Source: Cryptomeria japonica (taxonomy: Eukaryota; Streptophyta; Pinopsida; Cupressales; Cupressaceae). Taken from it: DNA of 64,000 nt. The stretch lies in contig NW_026729275.1 of assembly GCF_030272615.1 (NCBI RefSeq), forward strand, positions 55,001 to 119,000, in the 5' to 3' direction. This document shows positions 22,450 through 35,600 of this stretch, piece after piece. The notes beneath the pieces were generated by a model. The model had not been told where the DNA came from and searched no databases. It saw only the letters and a program-made list of their open reading frames with translations. Every line of letters starts with the position of its first letter. Positions within the stretch are counted from its first letter, which is position 1. The position numbers and the translations under genes were made by a program.

Positions 22450-22689
22450 GTATACTGCTCGGCTTCATGGTTGCTTGGAGAAGAACCTATATCTAGGAGG
22501 AAGGGCTTTTGGGTAGAAAAGACATTGGTATTACGACCAATGGTGACATAGTTGAAGGCAACTCTTGGGGGAATGATTGCCTGGTAAGAATCTTGATTTT
22601 CATGTTCATTTTCATGTGTTGTTTAGTTGATTGTAGGTCTTTGGTTCAATCGATATTTTTCTCCTCTGGTTGTTTTCTCCTAGCTTTTT

Positions 22690-22825
22690 AGCATCTCGGC
22701 CAGCGTGGCTAGCTTCTTTTTTTTTGTATTTTCTATTGGAGCAATTGTAGGGGTTTTTCTTACTTTTTTATTAATACAAGGGTGTTGCCACTTTGCAGTT
22801 ATTAATCTATTAAAAAAACAAAAAC
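22690..22825 (+). mobile_element. Possible 3' end of a LINE-like retroposon
   Basis: GTAGGGGTTTTTCTTAC, then ATTAATACAAGGGTG, and a short A-rich end near 22810 resemble the T-rich 3' untranslated end and A-tail of a plant LINE. No coding domain is attached. Confidence 0.25.
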
Positions 22826-23004
22826 TTAATTTAATAAATTAATTAATGAAATTTTAATTTATAATTTTTTTTAATAATAAAATTAGATTTATTAAATTTA
22901 AAATATTATTTTATATATATATTTTTTAAAGAATTAATAAAAACTATTAGAGATAAATTAATAAATGTTTATTAATTTTGTTTCTTACATGTTGCAGCGC
23001 TGGA

Positions 23005-23185
23005 TGCTACTAACTTATATATATTAAATTATATGCATAAAGTAAGCCAATAGATATGGAGGCTTTAATTTTTTATTTATTCCACTTAAATAATATAGTT
23101 TTTATTTAACAAAAACCATTAAAGCCTTGATATCTCTCCATTTACTTTGTATGTATGTATGTATGTATATAAGCTAGTTTATTCA
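23005..23185. mobile_element. Fold-back MITE with long inverted arms
   Basis: The left arm (about 23009-23072, with TAAAGTAAGCCAATAGATAT and GGAGGCTTTAAT) is complementary, with mismatches, to the right arm (about 23112-23180, with ATTAAAGCCTTGATATC and TTTACTTTGTATG). A short central loop separates them. The ends read ACTAACTTATATA and TATATAAGCTAGTT. The left arm recurs alone at 10115-10215, so this is a dispersed family. Confidence 0.6.
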
Positions 23186-23189
23186 CTAA

Positions 23190-26150
23190 AGAGCTATTTT
23201 ATAGCTCGTATATTTATTTTACAGTTATTTTATTTACTCTTATTCACTTAATAGCTATTATATGATTATAGTTTTAATTTTTATTATTTCTAATGCCACC
23301 TTTTAAAGTTTTTTAGTTCAATTGATTGAGCATAATTGGTAACATGAGGAAATAGTATATTCCTTGATTGTCCAATATCTATAATAATTAATTATTAATT
23401 AATAATTGATTACTATTATTAATTATTTATTTAATAATATTATTATTGATTGCTTATTAATAATACTAATTATCTTCAAAATATTATTATTTAAAAATAA
23501 ACAAACAAAAAAATTATTTTTAATGCTATTAATTATCTATAACTATTCTTTCCCATTCACGAGATTTTTAATCCTAGTTACGTATAGAATCGAGCCCTAT
23601 TATTCTATTATACATCCTTCATATGATCACTCACAAGTAACATGAATCATGGGTCAACCAAGTAAATAAAAATTGAATTATGATGATGCATTTGAGGAAA
23701 CCCAAGACCGTTTGCTGCTAGATGTGTTATAAACCCAAGACGGTCGCTGCTACGTGTTATTTGGGATTCTTCAAGAAAGGTGATCGAAGTGAAAAAAAAA
23801 AATTAAAGTAAGAAACTAAAAACAAAGTAGAGGCTCACGCACTACCTGTCTTATATTTGAATAAATCATATAACCTTAATAATATTATTATCAAATTTGA
23901 CTCAATTTTGGTGACTCTCTATTTGAGATATAGGCATTAAACAAACTAGAAAATAATAAACCTAAGGGATGTTTTGATTATCTTAAATAATATTTCTATC
24001 TATTTAATTAAACATTGATATAGGGAAGTGTAGTGTCGTAAATCATATATGCATACAATTTCATATTCATTTGGGCCTCACTTTGGTGTTTTTGATCAGA
24101 TCAAAAGGACCCATATTTGAATCCTTTAATGATAAAAAAATATTGAGTGGGAATTAATTTTTTATGTTGGCCTTCTTCTTAATTTTTTACACATTTCATT
24201 ACAATAGGTATAAAATCAATTCTTATCACCTCATTCTAAACATCTTCCCACAAGTTTCCAATTGAATTCCTCAAGAGAAGATTCAAATTCAAGTGAGAAA
24301 GTAGTCAAGCATCATTAGAGTATTGAATGAGAGGTCAAATATTTAAATTTCAAGAATTCAAGATGACATCCATGACCACGTTCTTATGAAAACATTCATG
24401 AATTTATGTGGCAACATCAACCTTTTCATCAAGACTTCAAGGAAAGGGAAATTTAAAAAGGTATAACATTTCAATCAAGCATTTTCAATTTCAGATCTAG
24501 CATCTACCCCATAAAATAATACCATCTTTTTCTATTTCAATTTATCATAAGCATTTAATTCGAAACCTAGGATTTGATCTAGGCAAACCACTATCAACCC
24601 AACAAAAAAATTCCTCCTATGTGTGTAAGTGACATATTCTAGAGAGAACATATACAGATCCAAAAAAACAAAATTAATACATGTAGGACTAGATTTCACA
24701 GAAGTCAAAAAGGTATGACAAGGTCACCTAGTCTCAAAGTTTGAAACTTTTTCATTGAAATTTTAGTAAGATATTCAAAGTGACATCGTGATCCTAAACT
24801 ATTTTTGATATATACATCCAACACATTTGGAACAAGGTTGCCTAGCCCCATTATATGTATTTTTTATTTTACATTTAAGACATAGATTCCTCTTTGCATT
24901 CCATTTCTTGACCTATACTTGATGTTGCATATCTAAATTATTAAATTGTATGCTCATGTTGATTATTTTCAATTTTGCATCATTAGCCCTAGTTCTCGCA
25001 TTTAATAATTTCATATCCAATTACAACTTCATATTGTAAGACATTGAGTTATAAAAAACTTTGTATTGAGAGCTATCATTGCCAAGCTCAAAGACAATCA
25101 TATACCATATTCCATAGATGTAGAGATCTAGACATAATATTGTGTGCAACAGTTAGCATCTAATTTTGTCAAAAGTTATATTGAGTTAGCTAACTTGGAT
25201 GAAAACAAACAGAAAAGGAATGGCAATTAAAATTTAGTAAAGATTGATCTTTGAGTGGTTAATGGCTCAATCGAAGAAAATATCACCAAGATATGAATGT
25301 TAACCTCTATTTTAGGATAGATGTAAGCTATCAAGTAAAATAAATTTAAAATTATATCTGAAAAGGTTTGATAGAATTGAAAGATAGATATTATAAGAAA
25401 ATTAAATTTGGGAACAAGTAAAATTTTACTTATATTTAGAGTTTCTCAACACTCATCTCACTAGATGAAAGGAAATTGGGAGGTATGTTTATAAAGGTAT
25501 GTTTGAATTTATTTTACAACAAATATATTGATCCATAGTGTGGTATAAGAATTTATAAAGGTTTTTTCAAAAATCAAGAGTGTAATCCTTTGAAGTTATT
25601 TAGATCTTTTGGAGAAATAAGGTTATTCAAATTGAAAAATTAGTTCCAATTGCTAAATTTCAAGGGTGTGATTTTTTGAAAAGAAAAATATAGATACAAT
25701 TAATTTTAATTGGAAATATCTAAGGGATATTGTAAGCGAAATTGTTAAAAAAACACAAGATGTAGATGAAGTAACAAAATGGATGGATAAAGAAATACAT
25801 AGAGCATTGGAGCCGAAATGGAGCTAAGGTTTCATGAGGTTGCAGAGGACTCTGAAAAGGGGGATGGAGATAGAGAGGTTGATGGCCTAGCGTTCTTATA
25901 TTCTACCCTATTCCTATATAGGGTCTTGGTGTTGGTGACTGGACTTATCAAATTGTGTTGGTTCATTGGGTTGCTTTGGTGTTTGGTGTTTTTGCCTTTA
26001 CTTGGTGGGGTTTTTCTCTTCTACTAGTTTGTAGGCAAGCGCTGGTTTCCCCTTGGGTCTTGACTCTATTATATTGGGCTTGGGTAAGTGCAAGAACATG
26101 AGTCCCACTTAGGGGGAAGTCTGCGTATTGGGAAACACATTGTTGTGAAT
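23190..26150. other. No gene recognised
   Basis: AT-rich sequence with AATTATTAATT-type runs near 23380-23460. No frame shows recognisable protein similarity. Confidence 0.4.
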
Positions 26151-26156
26151 GGGGCC

Positions 26157-26400
26157 CTATTTTTTTAAACAGGGACACATTTAGTTTCGAGCAACTGAGG
26201 CAAAATGAAACGGGGACCCAAGGAAAAAAATAACAAGCCCCCATTCCTTTGCAAAATGGGGGCCCGCTATGTAAAAGAAATGGACCCCAGTTTTCAAAAA
26301 CACTTTTCCCCTTTTTTTTGAAAACGGAGGCCCGTTATTAAAAATAATGGAAAAAAAATAAAATGGGCCCCCATTTTGTGAAAGTTGACCCTACAGCCTG
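26157..26400. repeat. Cluster of GGGGCCC / AAAATGGG motifs with inverted symmetry
   Basis: AAAATGGGGGCCCG, AAACGGAGGCCCGTTATT and AAAATGGGCCCCCATTTT occur within 150 bp. The last forms 8-bp arms around CC. The G/C-run units stand out from the AT-rich surroundings and look like the end of a small inverted-repeat transposon, but termini are not clear. Confidence 0.4.
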
Positions 26401-26809
26401 CCTCTTGCCTCGGGTTTAGGTCTGGGATAGGCATGTAATGCCCAGAGCTTAGACTTGGACCTGCAACTTCGAACTTCGATCAATGAAAGCACAAATAAGG
26501 ACTTCTGCAATATTTTACATGCATGTTATTATATATTCTTTTTCACGAAAATAAAACCCATTTCATATTATACTGTGTAGATTTTGAATATGTAATTTTT
26601 AATTAAAATTTTAATTATTTTCTCTATTTTCATTTAATTTATACTGAATCTAGTCCATAAACTTGAAATATCAACTAATTTTGTTTATTTAACAACTTTT
26701 TTGTTTTAATTTTTTTTCAAAAAAACAATTATATGTCATCAATCTACACAAAATTATTTTCTATTGAAAAATAAATAAATTTAAAATGATAAGTTTAGGT
26801 GAAATAATG

Positions 26810-27235
26810 TGGGTCGTACACATCAAGTTTTTAAAACAATAATTAGGGCCAATAAAACATTAATAAAAAATAAAATATTACAAAAAAATATGATCTTCAA
26901 TCTTGATTGTGTTATGAATCATTTCCCAAAATGGTTTGAAAAAAAAAATTACTTGTGTCAAAAAGTGTGTGTCCTATAGGTGCATGGTATGGTCCTAAAA
27001 CATGCATTTTTAAAAAAGTGGTTTTTAGAAATCCATTTTGAAAATCAATTTCTATTATTTGGGTACTAAAATAAATTACATGTTTGGAAAGTAGACTCAG
27101 AGGGCTATATTTTTTATTAATGACATTTTCCAAGATTCAATCTCTAAGTGCTTCAAATTTTTAGCTCAAATGTGGCAAAATCAGAAAATTATGGAAAACA
27201 TTTCCACTTTTTGGCCAAAAAGTGGACTTAGCTTC
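26810..27235. repeat. Dispersed-repeat-like stretch ending in a perfect 22-bp palindrome
   Basis: The stretch runs through CCCAAAATGGTTTGAAA and TGCATTTTTAAAAAAGTGG to a perfect palindrome at 27204-27225 centred on GGCC (arms CCACTTTTT...AAAAAGTGG). It then changes abruptly in composition at about 27240. It looks like a repeat terminus, but the family is not recognised. Confidence 0.35.
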
Positions 27236-27239
27236 TTGC

Positions 27240-28890
27240 ACTGACCCGCTTTGTTCTTCCTTTTTCTCGCCCATGTGATGTTCCCTCCTATGGGGGTGTG
27301 CGATGCTCTGAATCTTCATCTGGGTATTGCCCCTTCTCCTTTGTGGGGCCTTTGTTGGTGTGCGACAATTGCAAACCCTCTTGTATGTGATCTATTTGGT
27401 GAAAGTTAGGTTGTGCTGACCTATTAGTACTCTAGTTCCTTTTGAAGTGTATTTGTCTGGAAGACCTCTATTTGGCCTGTCTTGGGCATTCTACTTCCTT
27501 ACAAGACTATTGATCACCTCAAGCATGTTGTGCACCCTATGTAGGGTTCATGGTTTTTTGACATTAATCTCTCCTTTTGCTTGTCTCAAATACGCTTTGG
27601 TATGGTGTTGGACTCTACTATACATTAAGTTGTTCAACTACTATTTCCTAGTAGTGAGTTGCCCTACTCCTTGGGGGTTTGCGGCTTGTATGGATAATGG
27701 TCGAGTCGCTTGCATAGTCTTGGCCTTGCCTGTAGTTTTTATTCCCAACTCTCACTGGAGGGATGCATTATTGGAATGCTATAGAGGTTTGTATTCCTTT
27801 GTGGATTTTTATCGCTTCTCTTTTGCTTGCTTGATCGAGATGCTAGTGTTTTTCTCTTCCCTCTCTTATGCTTCTTGAGATTTTGTGAGTTCCTGCATCT
27901 CCTCTCTATTTGTGGGTGGGTAAGACTTATGATTGTGAGGCTTTCTCAGTGTACTATGTCCTTTAGGTTGCTATGTTGCATTGAGTGTTTTTAGTTTGGC
28001 AGCCTACTATGGGTATGCCCTATTTTTTGTGGTGTAAGTGCTAGGCTTCCATTTTTGTGTGATGCTTCAAACTCTTATGTTCAGTGTTGGTGGTCCTATG
28101 GAGGGGGAATTTCATACTATAGCGGGTGGTGTCCTTTTCTGCTTCGATTTTCTTCAAATGGGTAGCTTATTCCTTTCTTTTGTTTGTCTATCTCTTAGTC
28201 CTCCTTTCTTGTTTGGATTGGTTTTTGAATGTGTCTATTTATCTACTCCTTTTGATGACCCTTAGAGGGGGGCCTTGAAGTTGCAATGCTCATAAAGGTT
28301 TCTTTTTATGTTGGGGATTTGTGAGGCTAGTTACTATGGGGGCACCTTACTAGAAGGGCTCTATTTTTTGTGTGTTTTCTATAGTGCTAGATTCTTGAAA
28401 AAAAAAGGTTATTTTTATTTTTGAGGGCTTCTACTTCTACCCCTTTCCCCCCTTATCACTTGTGCCTTTTTGGTTTTTTCTCTAGATCTCTTGCTTGCAA
28501 AAAGTTTTGGGATCTTTGCTTCTCTGTTGTTTTTGCTAGGGCCTCTCCCTAGGTTCTCTTCCTTTCTGAGATATTATTCCTAAGTTCTTATGTGATTAGG
28601 TGGCTTATTGAGGTGCCTCTAAGCATTTTTGGGCTAGTCCATTTGAGTATGTTTTATGTTTTACAGATATGGCTAGGTGTTCCTCTAAGGTTGCAAGATG
28701 CCTTCTAAAACTTGTTTTTAGGTTTTAGTTTTCATGACTATTCTATCATTGTAAGGGTTTTTGTTTGGGTTAATGTTCGGGGTGCTCTCCAGAACCCCTT
28801 TGTTCTAAGAATGAAAGCTTGTTGAGGGTTCGAGACCCTTATTCTTGTTAGTTGGGTGCTCTAGTCAAAATCCCTATTTTTAAAAAAAAA
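27240..28890 (+). mobile_element. T/G-rich retroposon-like segment with 3' A-tail
   Basis: This 1.6-kb segment has a plus-strand composition rich in T and G. Its end reads GGGTTCGAGACCC, then GTGCTCTAGTCAAAATCCC and a run of ten A at 28881-28890. The longest frames (27447-27878 and 28038-28265) are cysteine- and phenylalanine-rich without domains. The shape fits a LINE 3' region or processed retroposon. The identification is weak. Confidence 0.35.
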
Positions 28891-31615
28891 ATGGTGTCAT
28901 CATTTTTGGGTGTTTGGTTGTCTCACTGCTTGTGAGTTCCTCCTAGTTATATTAAGGGGTATGGTCCCTCTCTCGCTTTTAATAATCAGAATAAAATGGA
29001 TCGATAAAGATTGTAGGGTCATAGCATCTGTTGATCTTAGTTTATCTAATAGATATTTATATCATATTGACATAACAATGATATCAAAGAAAATCTAAGA
29101 GAGGCATAGTTATTTATTTGGTTTATAGGCTTCAAGTGCTAAAATGTTGATAAATAAATAGAAGTTTAGTTTGAAGATGAAAGAGGGAGATAATATTGTT
29201 GAACATAGTATATTTTGTTTCCTACAATCACCTTGCAAGTTTAAACTCTATAGTCGGTGATGATAATTCTAAAATAATCTTACTAAGTAGTATGTCTTCA
29301 AATTTTTATCATATTATTTTTACATTAAACAAATAAATCCTAGATTGAAAATTGTGATGTCATCTTTGATTGATGAAGAAAGTATGAGTTAAAAATAATA
29401 ATTCAATTAATTAGAAAAATTCTTTGTTATTAAGAAGAAGCCTAAAATTTCAACAATAATGCTATTATTTTTTAAAAAGTGGTCATTTTTAAACAAATTG
29501 TATTCAATGGGCTAAAGATATCATCATTGGTAAGTTGAATAAGATAAAGCTATCACTAAAACTAACGGTGAAAAACAATATTGTGACAATGCATCTACAA
29601 AATATTGACCATGCCATGATATTGATGAGGATTATATTCTTTACAAATTAAATCAAGGTCCAACTAAATATTGGAGGAAATAGAGGGAGGAGGACATCTA
29701 TCATCTTGATCTAGCTTCTCACTAAGGGATGATTTATTTCATGGGAAGCACCTTTCATATTAGTATCCCTAAAGAAAAGAGGAGGCTTGGAATTATTTGT
29801 GTCCCTTCAAGAAGGGAAAGACAAATTTTTATGAGTGCATTTAATGTATTCATGTTTGGTTGACGTTTTGTATGCTAAAGGAGGGATTATTTCCATGATA
29901 ATAAAAGAGGGATATGACACACTTAAAGGAGATGTGGACTCTAAGAGGAGATTTGTTCTCTCATGTCTATCACTAGAGGAGGTCTTTTGACACATTCAAA
30001 GGAGATGTGGACTTTTACTAGAAAGTTATGTCTCTTTGTGAAAGAATGTTAGGGACAACTTATTTTCTTTCATGTTGTGCAAATTATTGTAGGATCTATA
30101 GTCACACAATTAGTTGGTGAAGTCAACCTAATATCTTGGGTAAACAAGGAGGAGAGGTGAATATTCTTCATAAAATTATCAAGAAGGTTTGTGTGCAACT
30201 ATTGCAATGTTTCGCCCATGTTCATATTAATATAATAAGTGGGGCATGTTATATTATTACATTATTAATTGTTTCTTGGTTGATTATCATGGTTATTTAA
30301 CAGTTTTTGGTTTTTATTTTGTTTAATCAAATACACCACCCATTTAAAGGCATGTATTTGAATCAATATACATCAAGTATTTTGTGTTCTTCTTTAAAAG
30401 TGTATTTACTTCATAAATTTTACTTCCCTCAATTTTTAGAGACATACTATCCCACATTGTTTATACTTTCACACCTCTTATTGGTTTACTTGATATATAC
30501 TTTCCTCTTTCTCTCATATGAACATTTCATGTCATCTAATCTTATAATAGTATATTTCTCATGTGTATTTTTAATAGTATATATAGTCCAATGAAATATG
30601 CATGTGTATTTGTGGATCCCTTTCATACACATCTATGCATTCTACTATATAGTATAGTGGTTGTACATTAGCATCCCCTATTGGTATATTTTATGCACAT
30701 TTTTGATACCTTGGACATGATAAACTTACATGGATAGATATCCACTTAGGTTACCTGACTTTTATTCTCTCTAATTTACTATTCGCTATTGGCCCCATCA
30801 TAGTCATAGATCTATCTTTATCTACTTTACATAATTTTATATTATTTCCACAACTTCCATAATACAACATTTTTCTTCTCAAACGTAACAATTACATTAA
30901 CAAGGAAATATTATTCACATAAGAGTTATGTAGTTCAATGCAATCTTACTCAATTTTTTGAACTTTTTCTTGGACACTGTTGGCAATGCAACAATCTTAC
31001 CCAAGAGAATGACCATGTATCTTTGAAACCATTCTTTTATAATTTATTAATTAATATATTTAGTTGAGGTATATATTATTATGGATATTTATTGTTAGAA
31101 TTTGTTTAAAAAGGGTTTACATATTGATATAATAAAGTGTTGCCTCTATAAATATTTTAATAAGATAACATATCTTTCACAATTCATCTAGGTTTTTGTC
31201 CTAGGACTTTAATGCCTGGGATGTTTCATATAGATGTAAGTGTCACAAATTCCTTTGGTTGATAGAGTAGAAATTTATTAAAATATAGTGAAAAACTAAC
31301 AAAAAAATTTTTGTAGTAATATTCTATATGATTGTAGATAGTCTATCTATTAATTATAAATTTTATCATTATAATTATAAAAAATTTAAAAAGAAAGTCT
31401 TGTAATGAACTAAAGGATCAATTTATAATACATTTCCGAGCACTTTTTGAAATCTAAAATTATAATTTTTTATTTATTTTTATTTCTATTTTAAACTTGG
31501 AATCTCATTGTAAATTTAAGTCATTTATTATGTGAGAGGCATCTACAACTAGTATACTTATATTTTAAAAAATCTATGTAAAATTCGCTGAGAGATATCT
31601 AATTTCAAAATATTT
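28891..31615. other. No gene recognised
   Basis: AT-rich sequence; no convincing coding region, RNA gene or defined transposon end was found. Confidence 0.4.
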
Positions 31616-31618
31616 AAG

Positions 31619-32060
31619 ATTCATAAAAATGAATAAATCATTTTACCTTCTATGTGACAAATGAGAGCTATGCAAGAAAAATACTTGCATCAATCAAAAG
31701 ATTCACTATAAATATGTTATTAGAGGAGTTATGCAAGACGATCAAAATAACCAACCAAATGCCTTATAAATCATCATATTGATAGAAGAAAATATTTTTA
31801 CATATAGCATTTTCGAATAGAAATCTCACATAGTATCCCAGAATTCATAAACAATGAATAAATCACCATACCTTCTATTTGACAAGTGAGAACTATGCAA
31901 GAAAAAAATTGCAACAATTTATAGAATCACTATAAATATATTATTATAGGTATGTTGCAAGAAGATAAGAACAATTCAACACATGCATTATAAATCATCA
32001 AATTGATAGAAGAAAATGTATTTACATATAACAATTTTAATGAAAACCTTAGATAATATC
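31619..32060. repeat. Diverged tandem duplication, unit about 224 bp
   Basis: The first unit starts ATTCATAAAAATGAATAAATCA at 31619 and the second ATTCATAAACAATGAATAAATC at 31843. Both continue with ACCTTCTAT.TGACAA.TGAGA.CTATGCAAGAAAAA, TATAAATCATCA.ATTGATAGAAGAAAAT and TTTACATATA. Identity is roughly 80%. The function is unknown. Confidence 0.8.
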
Positions 32061-32192
32061 CCACACTAATCCTACCAAAAAAATATTATTTCTCTTATAT
32101 CATAATATAAGTCAAACAAAATTGATAAATATTTCTAAAATGTGTAAAATGTTTGTAAAAATAAAAAGTATTGAAAATCAAATACAAAGTAA

Positions 32193-32558
32193 CTATAGTA
32201 ATAACACTTCATTGTAATGGTGTAAACGCATTGCAAATTCTTCAGTGATGAGAATAGTATTACGACCTTTGTTTTCATAGTGATCATGATATACTTCTTT
32301 CAACATAGCTGGAAATCCAGCCACTATTGTATATGCCTCATGAGTTTTCCTTGCAACATCTTCCATTTCCAATATTTCGAGTTCTTCGACATCATCTATC
32401 ATTAAGGCAGTGTTTTCAATTTCCTTGACGATTTTGTCTCAATACTCTAAAATGGTTCTTGCACATTTGTCGATAGGGGTTTCGACAAAATTATTAGAGT
32501 TTACAGAAGCATGAGGACTCTCAACAATGATTTCTGATTCATTCTGTGAAGCATCCAT
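32193..32558 (-). pseudogene. Small acidic ORF with one in-frame stop, unrecognised
   Basis: The minus-strand ATG at 32558 opens MDASQNESEIIVESPHASVN. The frame runs to a stop at 32193, about 121 codons, interrupted only by TGA at codon 40 (32441-32439). The second part (MIDDVEELEILEMEDVARKT, then HEAYTIVAGFPAMLKEVYHD) is open and has protein-like composition. The single stop could be a mutation, a sequencing error or an unrecognised intron. No family is recognised. Confidence 0.35.
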
Positions 32559-33840
32559 AGTTTCAACTTTTTGCTAAAAATTAAAAAAAAACAATAAAAC
32601 TAAGATTAGTATTAAGGTACAATGAGAATAAAATAATTCATAATTTGAAATAAAATAAAATTATAAAAAAATAATATTAAGTAATACAAATTGTACATGA
32701 AATAAATAATGAAAATACCTAATAGTCATTGGAAAAATTCAACCATTAAAATATGATATTAGATGGCTTACTATGTTGAGATGTCACCAAAATCATATGA
32801 AATACCACAAAAATTATAAAATCATAAGCAAATGACGTGACAATAAAAAAATTAATCTTTCTATAGAAATAAATTGTTGTTAAATGCATATGGTGGTATG
32901 GAATATAGAAATAAATTAAAAAAAAAGATGAGAATGTAATAAATTAGAATTTATTAAAAACCAAAATTTCTAAAAATAAAATAGATTATTGTTATAAATT
33001 AGAATTTACAATATATTTTAAAAATTATTTCACAAAAAAAAAATTATTGTAAAAAATAGCATACTAACCTGGAAGACAAATTCTCCTGAAAATGTGAAAG
33101 TGTTTGCTTGGTGAACAAAAATTTTAATGCCTACACAACATTAAATTAACAAATCTATATCAATATACATTTAATTAAGTGCACCCTATAGTTTTAGAGT
33201 TTCATATTAGAATAATGTTCTATCTTTTTATTTGAAATATAATATTCATCTTCAAATTTGAAAGAAAAAGATGTAACTAATAGTAAATTTAGAAAGTAAA
33301 ATATGAAACAAAATGAAAAGTTTCTATTTTGAACAAATTCTATCTAAATTAACATTTCTTTTAAAATTTAATATTCTAAATTTATTCTATGATATGCAAC
33401 TTTCTAATTTGAAAAATATTATATTTCCTATAAATTACACCTGTGTAAAAGAAAATGTAAGAAAAATAAGTGCTTCTCATCCATAGCTGTAGTAACAAGT
33501 TATAAAGGAAAACAAAAAACTTTCAAACAATGGTCCATAATTTATTAAAAAACAGAGTCTAGATATTAGAGAGCATATATAATATGGATTCTACCTAAAA
33601 AGCATTAAAAATTAAATTCTGATTCTGCACTGTGCTGATAATGTTTTTAATTCACCTCCCTTAACAAATATTTTATTAAATTCAATTTTTTTCTTAGTTA
33701 TATAGTGGATCTCTAATGGCCAACTATGACTGGAATTTAACAATTTAATAAATTATTCTGAGAAGCTCATCAGAATTGTTAAAATTTTCAAAATCTCATG
33801 GGCTGGTGACAATTATCAAATTTTAAATAAATTACTATCA

Positions 33841-34323
33841 AATGCCAGGATTCTGACAAAAAATATGGAAAGAACGGAGAAATTTAAAATATTATCCAAA
33901 GACATGGGGGTTCCTATAGTGGCCTTCTCCTTCTCGCTCAAGGACAACACTGAGCACGATGAATATGAAATATCAGATCATCTAAGAAAATATGGATGGA
34001 TTGTTTGAGCCTATACAATGGCTCCAGATGCTCAGCACATTACACTTCTGCGTGTTGTGGTGAGAGAGGACTTCAACCGAACGCTGGCAGAGCGCCTGGC
34101 TGCAGATGTTGACAGAGTATCGAAGGAATTGGAAGAGTTTCCTCCTAAGATAATTCATGCAGTTCAAGGCTTAGCCATTAGTGAAGAAGATAAAAAGGGG
34201 TAGCAGGCAAAAGAAGCTATCACAGAGTCGAATGGTGGTGATAGCCATAGTCACAGGCGAAGAAAGGGATGCCATGCCCGCCATCCTCAAAACTCTAGGG
34301 ACAAAACAAAGGGCATCTGCTAA
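33841..34323 (+). pseudogene. Glutamate decarboxylase pseudogene, C-terminal exon
   Basis: One plus-strand frame gives NARILTKNMERTEKFKILSK, DMGVPIVAFSFSLKDNTEHD and ISDHLRKYGWIV, then [19 protein letters not shown] and [15 protein letters not shown]. This matches the C-terminal part of plant glutamate decarboxylase, a PLP enzyme that makes GABA from glutamate. Two stops break the frame: TGA at 34006-34008, where intact proteins read WIVPAYT, and TAG at 34201-34203. Past the second stop the same frame ends in KGIC before TAA at 34321, like the usual GAD carboxy terminus, but the tryptophan of the calmodulin-binding segment is missing. A 6-bp duplication (FSFS) is also visible. The catalytic N-terminal and PLP-lysine regions are absent. 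Upstream sequence to 33720 is intron-like. Confidence 0.85.
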
Positions 34324-35371
34324 AACATTTGTTAGTCCTCTTATATGTTCTTATTTTCATGGGGTCCTTTGTGTTTGCTGAATAAATGTTTCCTATTACT
34401 GTAAACTAAATGCGTGTGTTTTCATTTCTTTGAAGTTTTGTAGGGGTGCAAAGTTTTTCAATGCATTTTTAAACATGTTAATATGTAGGAGTGCGCAATT
34501 TTACTGTTGGTCAGTAGCTGTGAATCATGATTTTTTCATCCTATATTGAATCAGCTTTGCAGTTTTACTGTTGGTCAGAGAAGAAGAAGAAGCAACAGCA
34601 GTTGGGAGGTTTGGCATAGTTAAGCTTGCAAAGGTCTCTAGTTTGAAACCCAGCAACACCAGTAGACTCTAGGAACAACAAAAGCCCAAGTTCACCGGTT
34701 CAAGACTCGACAAGACTAGAACCAAGGGCGTGTGAGATTTGTACCCAAGCAGATTGAAAAACAAACATAAACAAAGAATAATGATGTTTACGTTTCCAGC
34801 TCGAAATGGGAGAATCAAAAGCTTCTTCACAATATTGATGAGGCATTTGTGTTCGGATCAGAATGAAGCTTTTGTCACAGTGGGTGCGTGACTGAGGTAA
34901 GTGTTTTCATTGAGATAAATAAGTTTTTCTTTCTTTTTTTATATTCAAATTATTCTAAGTACGTAAAATCACATGATATGATTGGATTAGATTGGAATGA
35001 ATGTGACTTGTTATCTTGCATGTTTTTAATGGAATTTAAAGAGAACCCATTAAAGTAGCTCAGAGCTCATCCCAAATAACATGGAATAAATTTTCACGGT
35101 CATTACACCACTTTCTCGAGCCACTTTTAAAATATGGGTCAACCATGTCATTTTCCCTGCATGATACAGATTATAGAGATGTGATTTTCAACCAAAAAAA
35201 TTTCGTACGGAAATTTCAGTCATATTTTTATGAATACGTGTCAGTGTTTCTATTTAGAAGAGCATAATTCATCTTTGAGAAAGTGCTTTACTGCGCCACA
35301 AGTCTTTTAAAGCCAAAATAACCTTGATGAACTGTACAAATGGAAGAGCTTCTCAACAAAATCCAGAGAAC

Positions 35372-35379
35372 TATAAAAA
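35372..35379 (+). promoter_or_regulatory. TATA box (TATAAAAA)
   Basis: CTATAAAAAGCGCGG is a textbook plant TATA box followed by a GC-rich patch. It stands about 230 bp upstream of the ATG at 35601, consistent with a transcript leader of about 200 nt. Confidence 0.55.
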
Positions 35380-35600
35380 GCGCGGAAAGCTTCTTCTTTC
35401 TGAATAAAGCGTTTTTTCCTCGTATGTTAATGTTTTCTTTTAGGATGCCTTATAGTGTTGTGAGAGTTTTCTAAATAAATCAGTTTACAAACAAAATAAT
35501 AGCAGATTTGGATACAGAGATTTTAGTTTTGCATGCACTGAAAATTCCCTTCTAAGCTTCTACAATATAGAGCATTTGAGAGAGTGCATATCTCTAGAAA

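Noticed and set aside
27447-28265. A membrane protein gene
   Set aside because: The hydrophobic frames come from T-rich composition, have no consistent domain and lie in a retroposon-like segment with an A-tail.
34181-34381. A separate ORF after the GAD fragment
   Set aside because: It is a frame-shifted reading of the GAD 3' end; the GAD frame itself runs to a normal-looking terminus at 34323.
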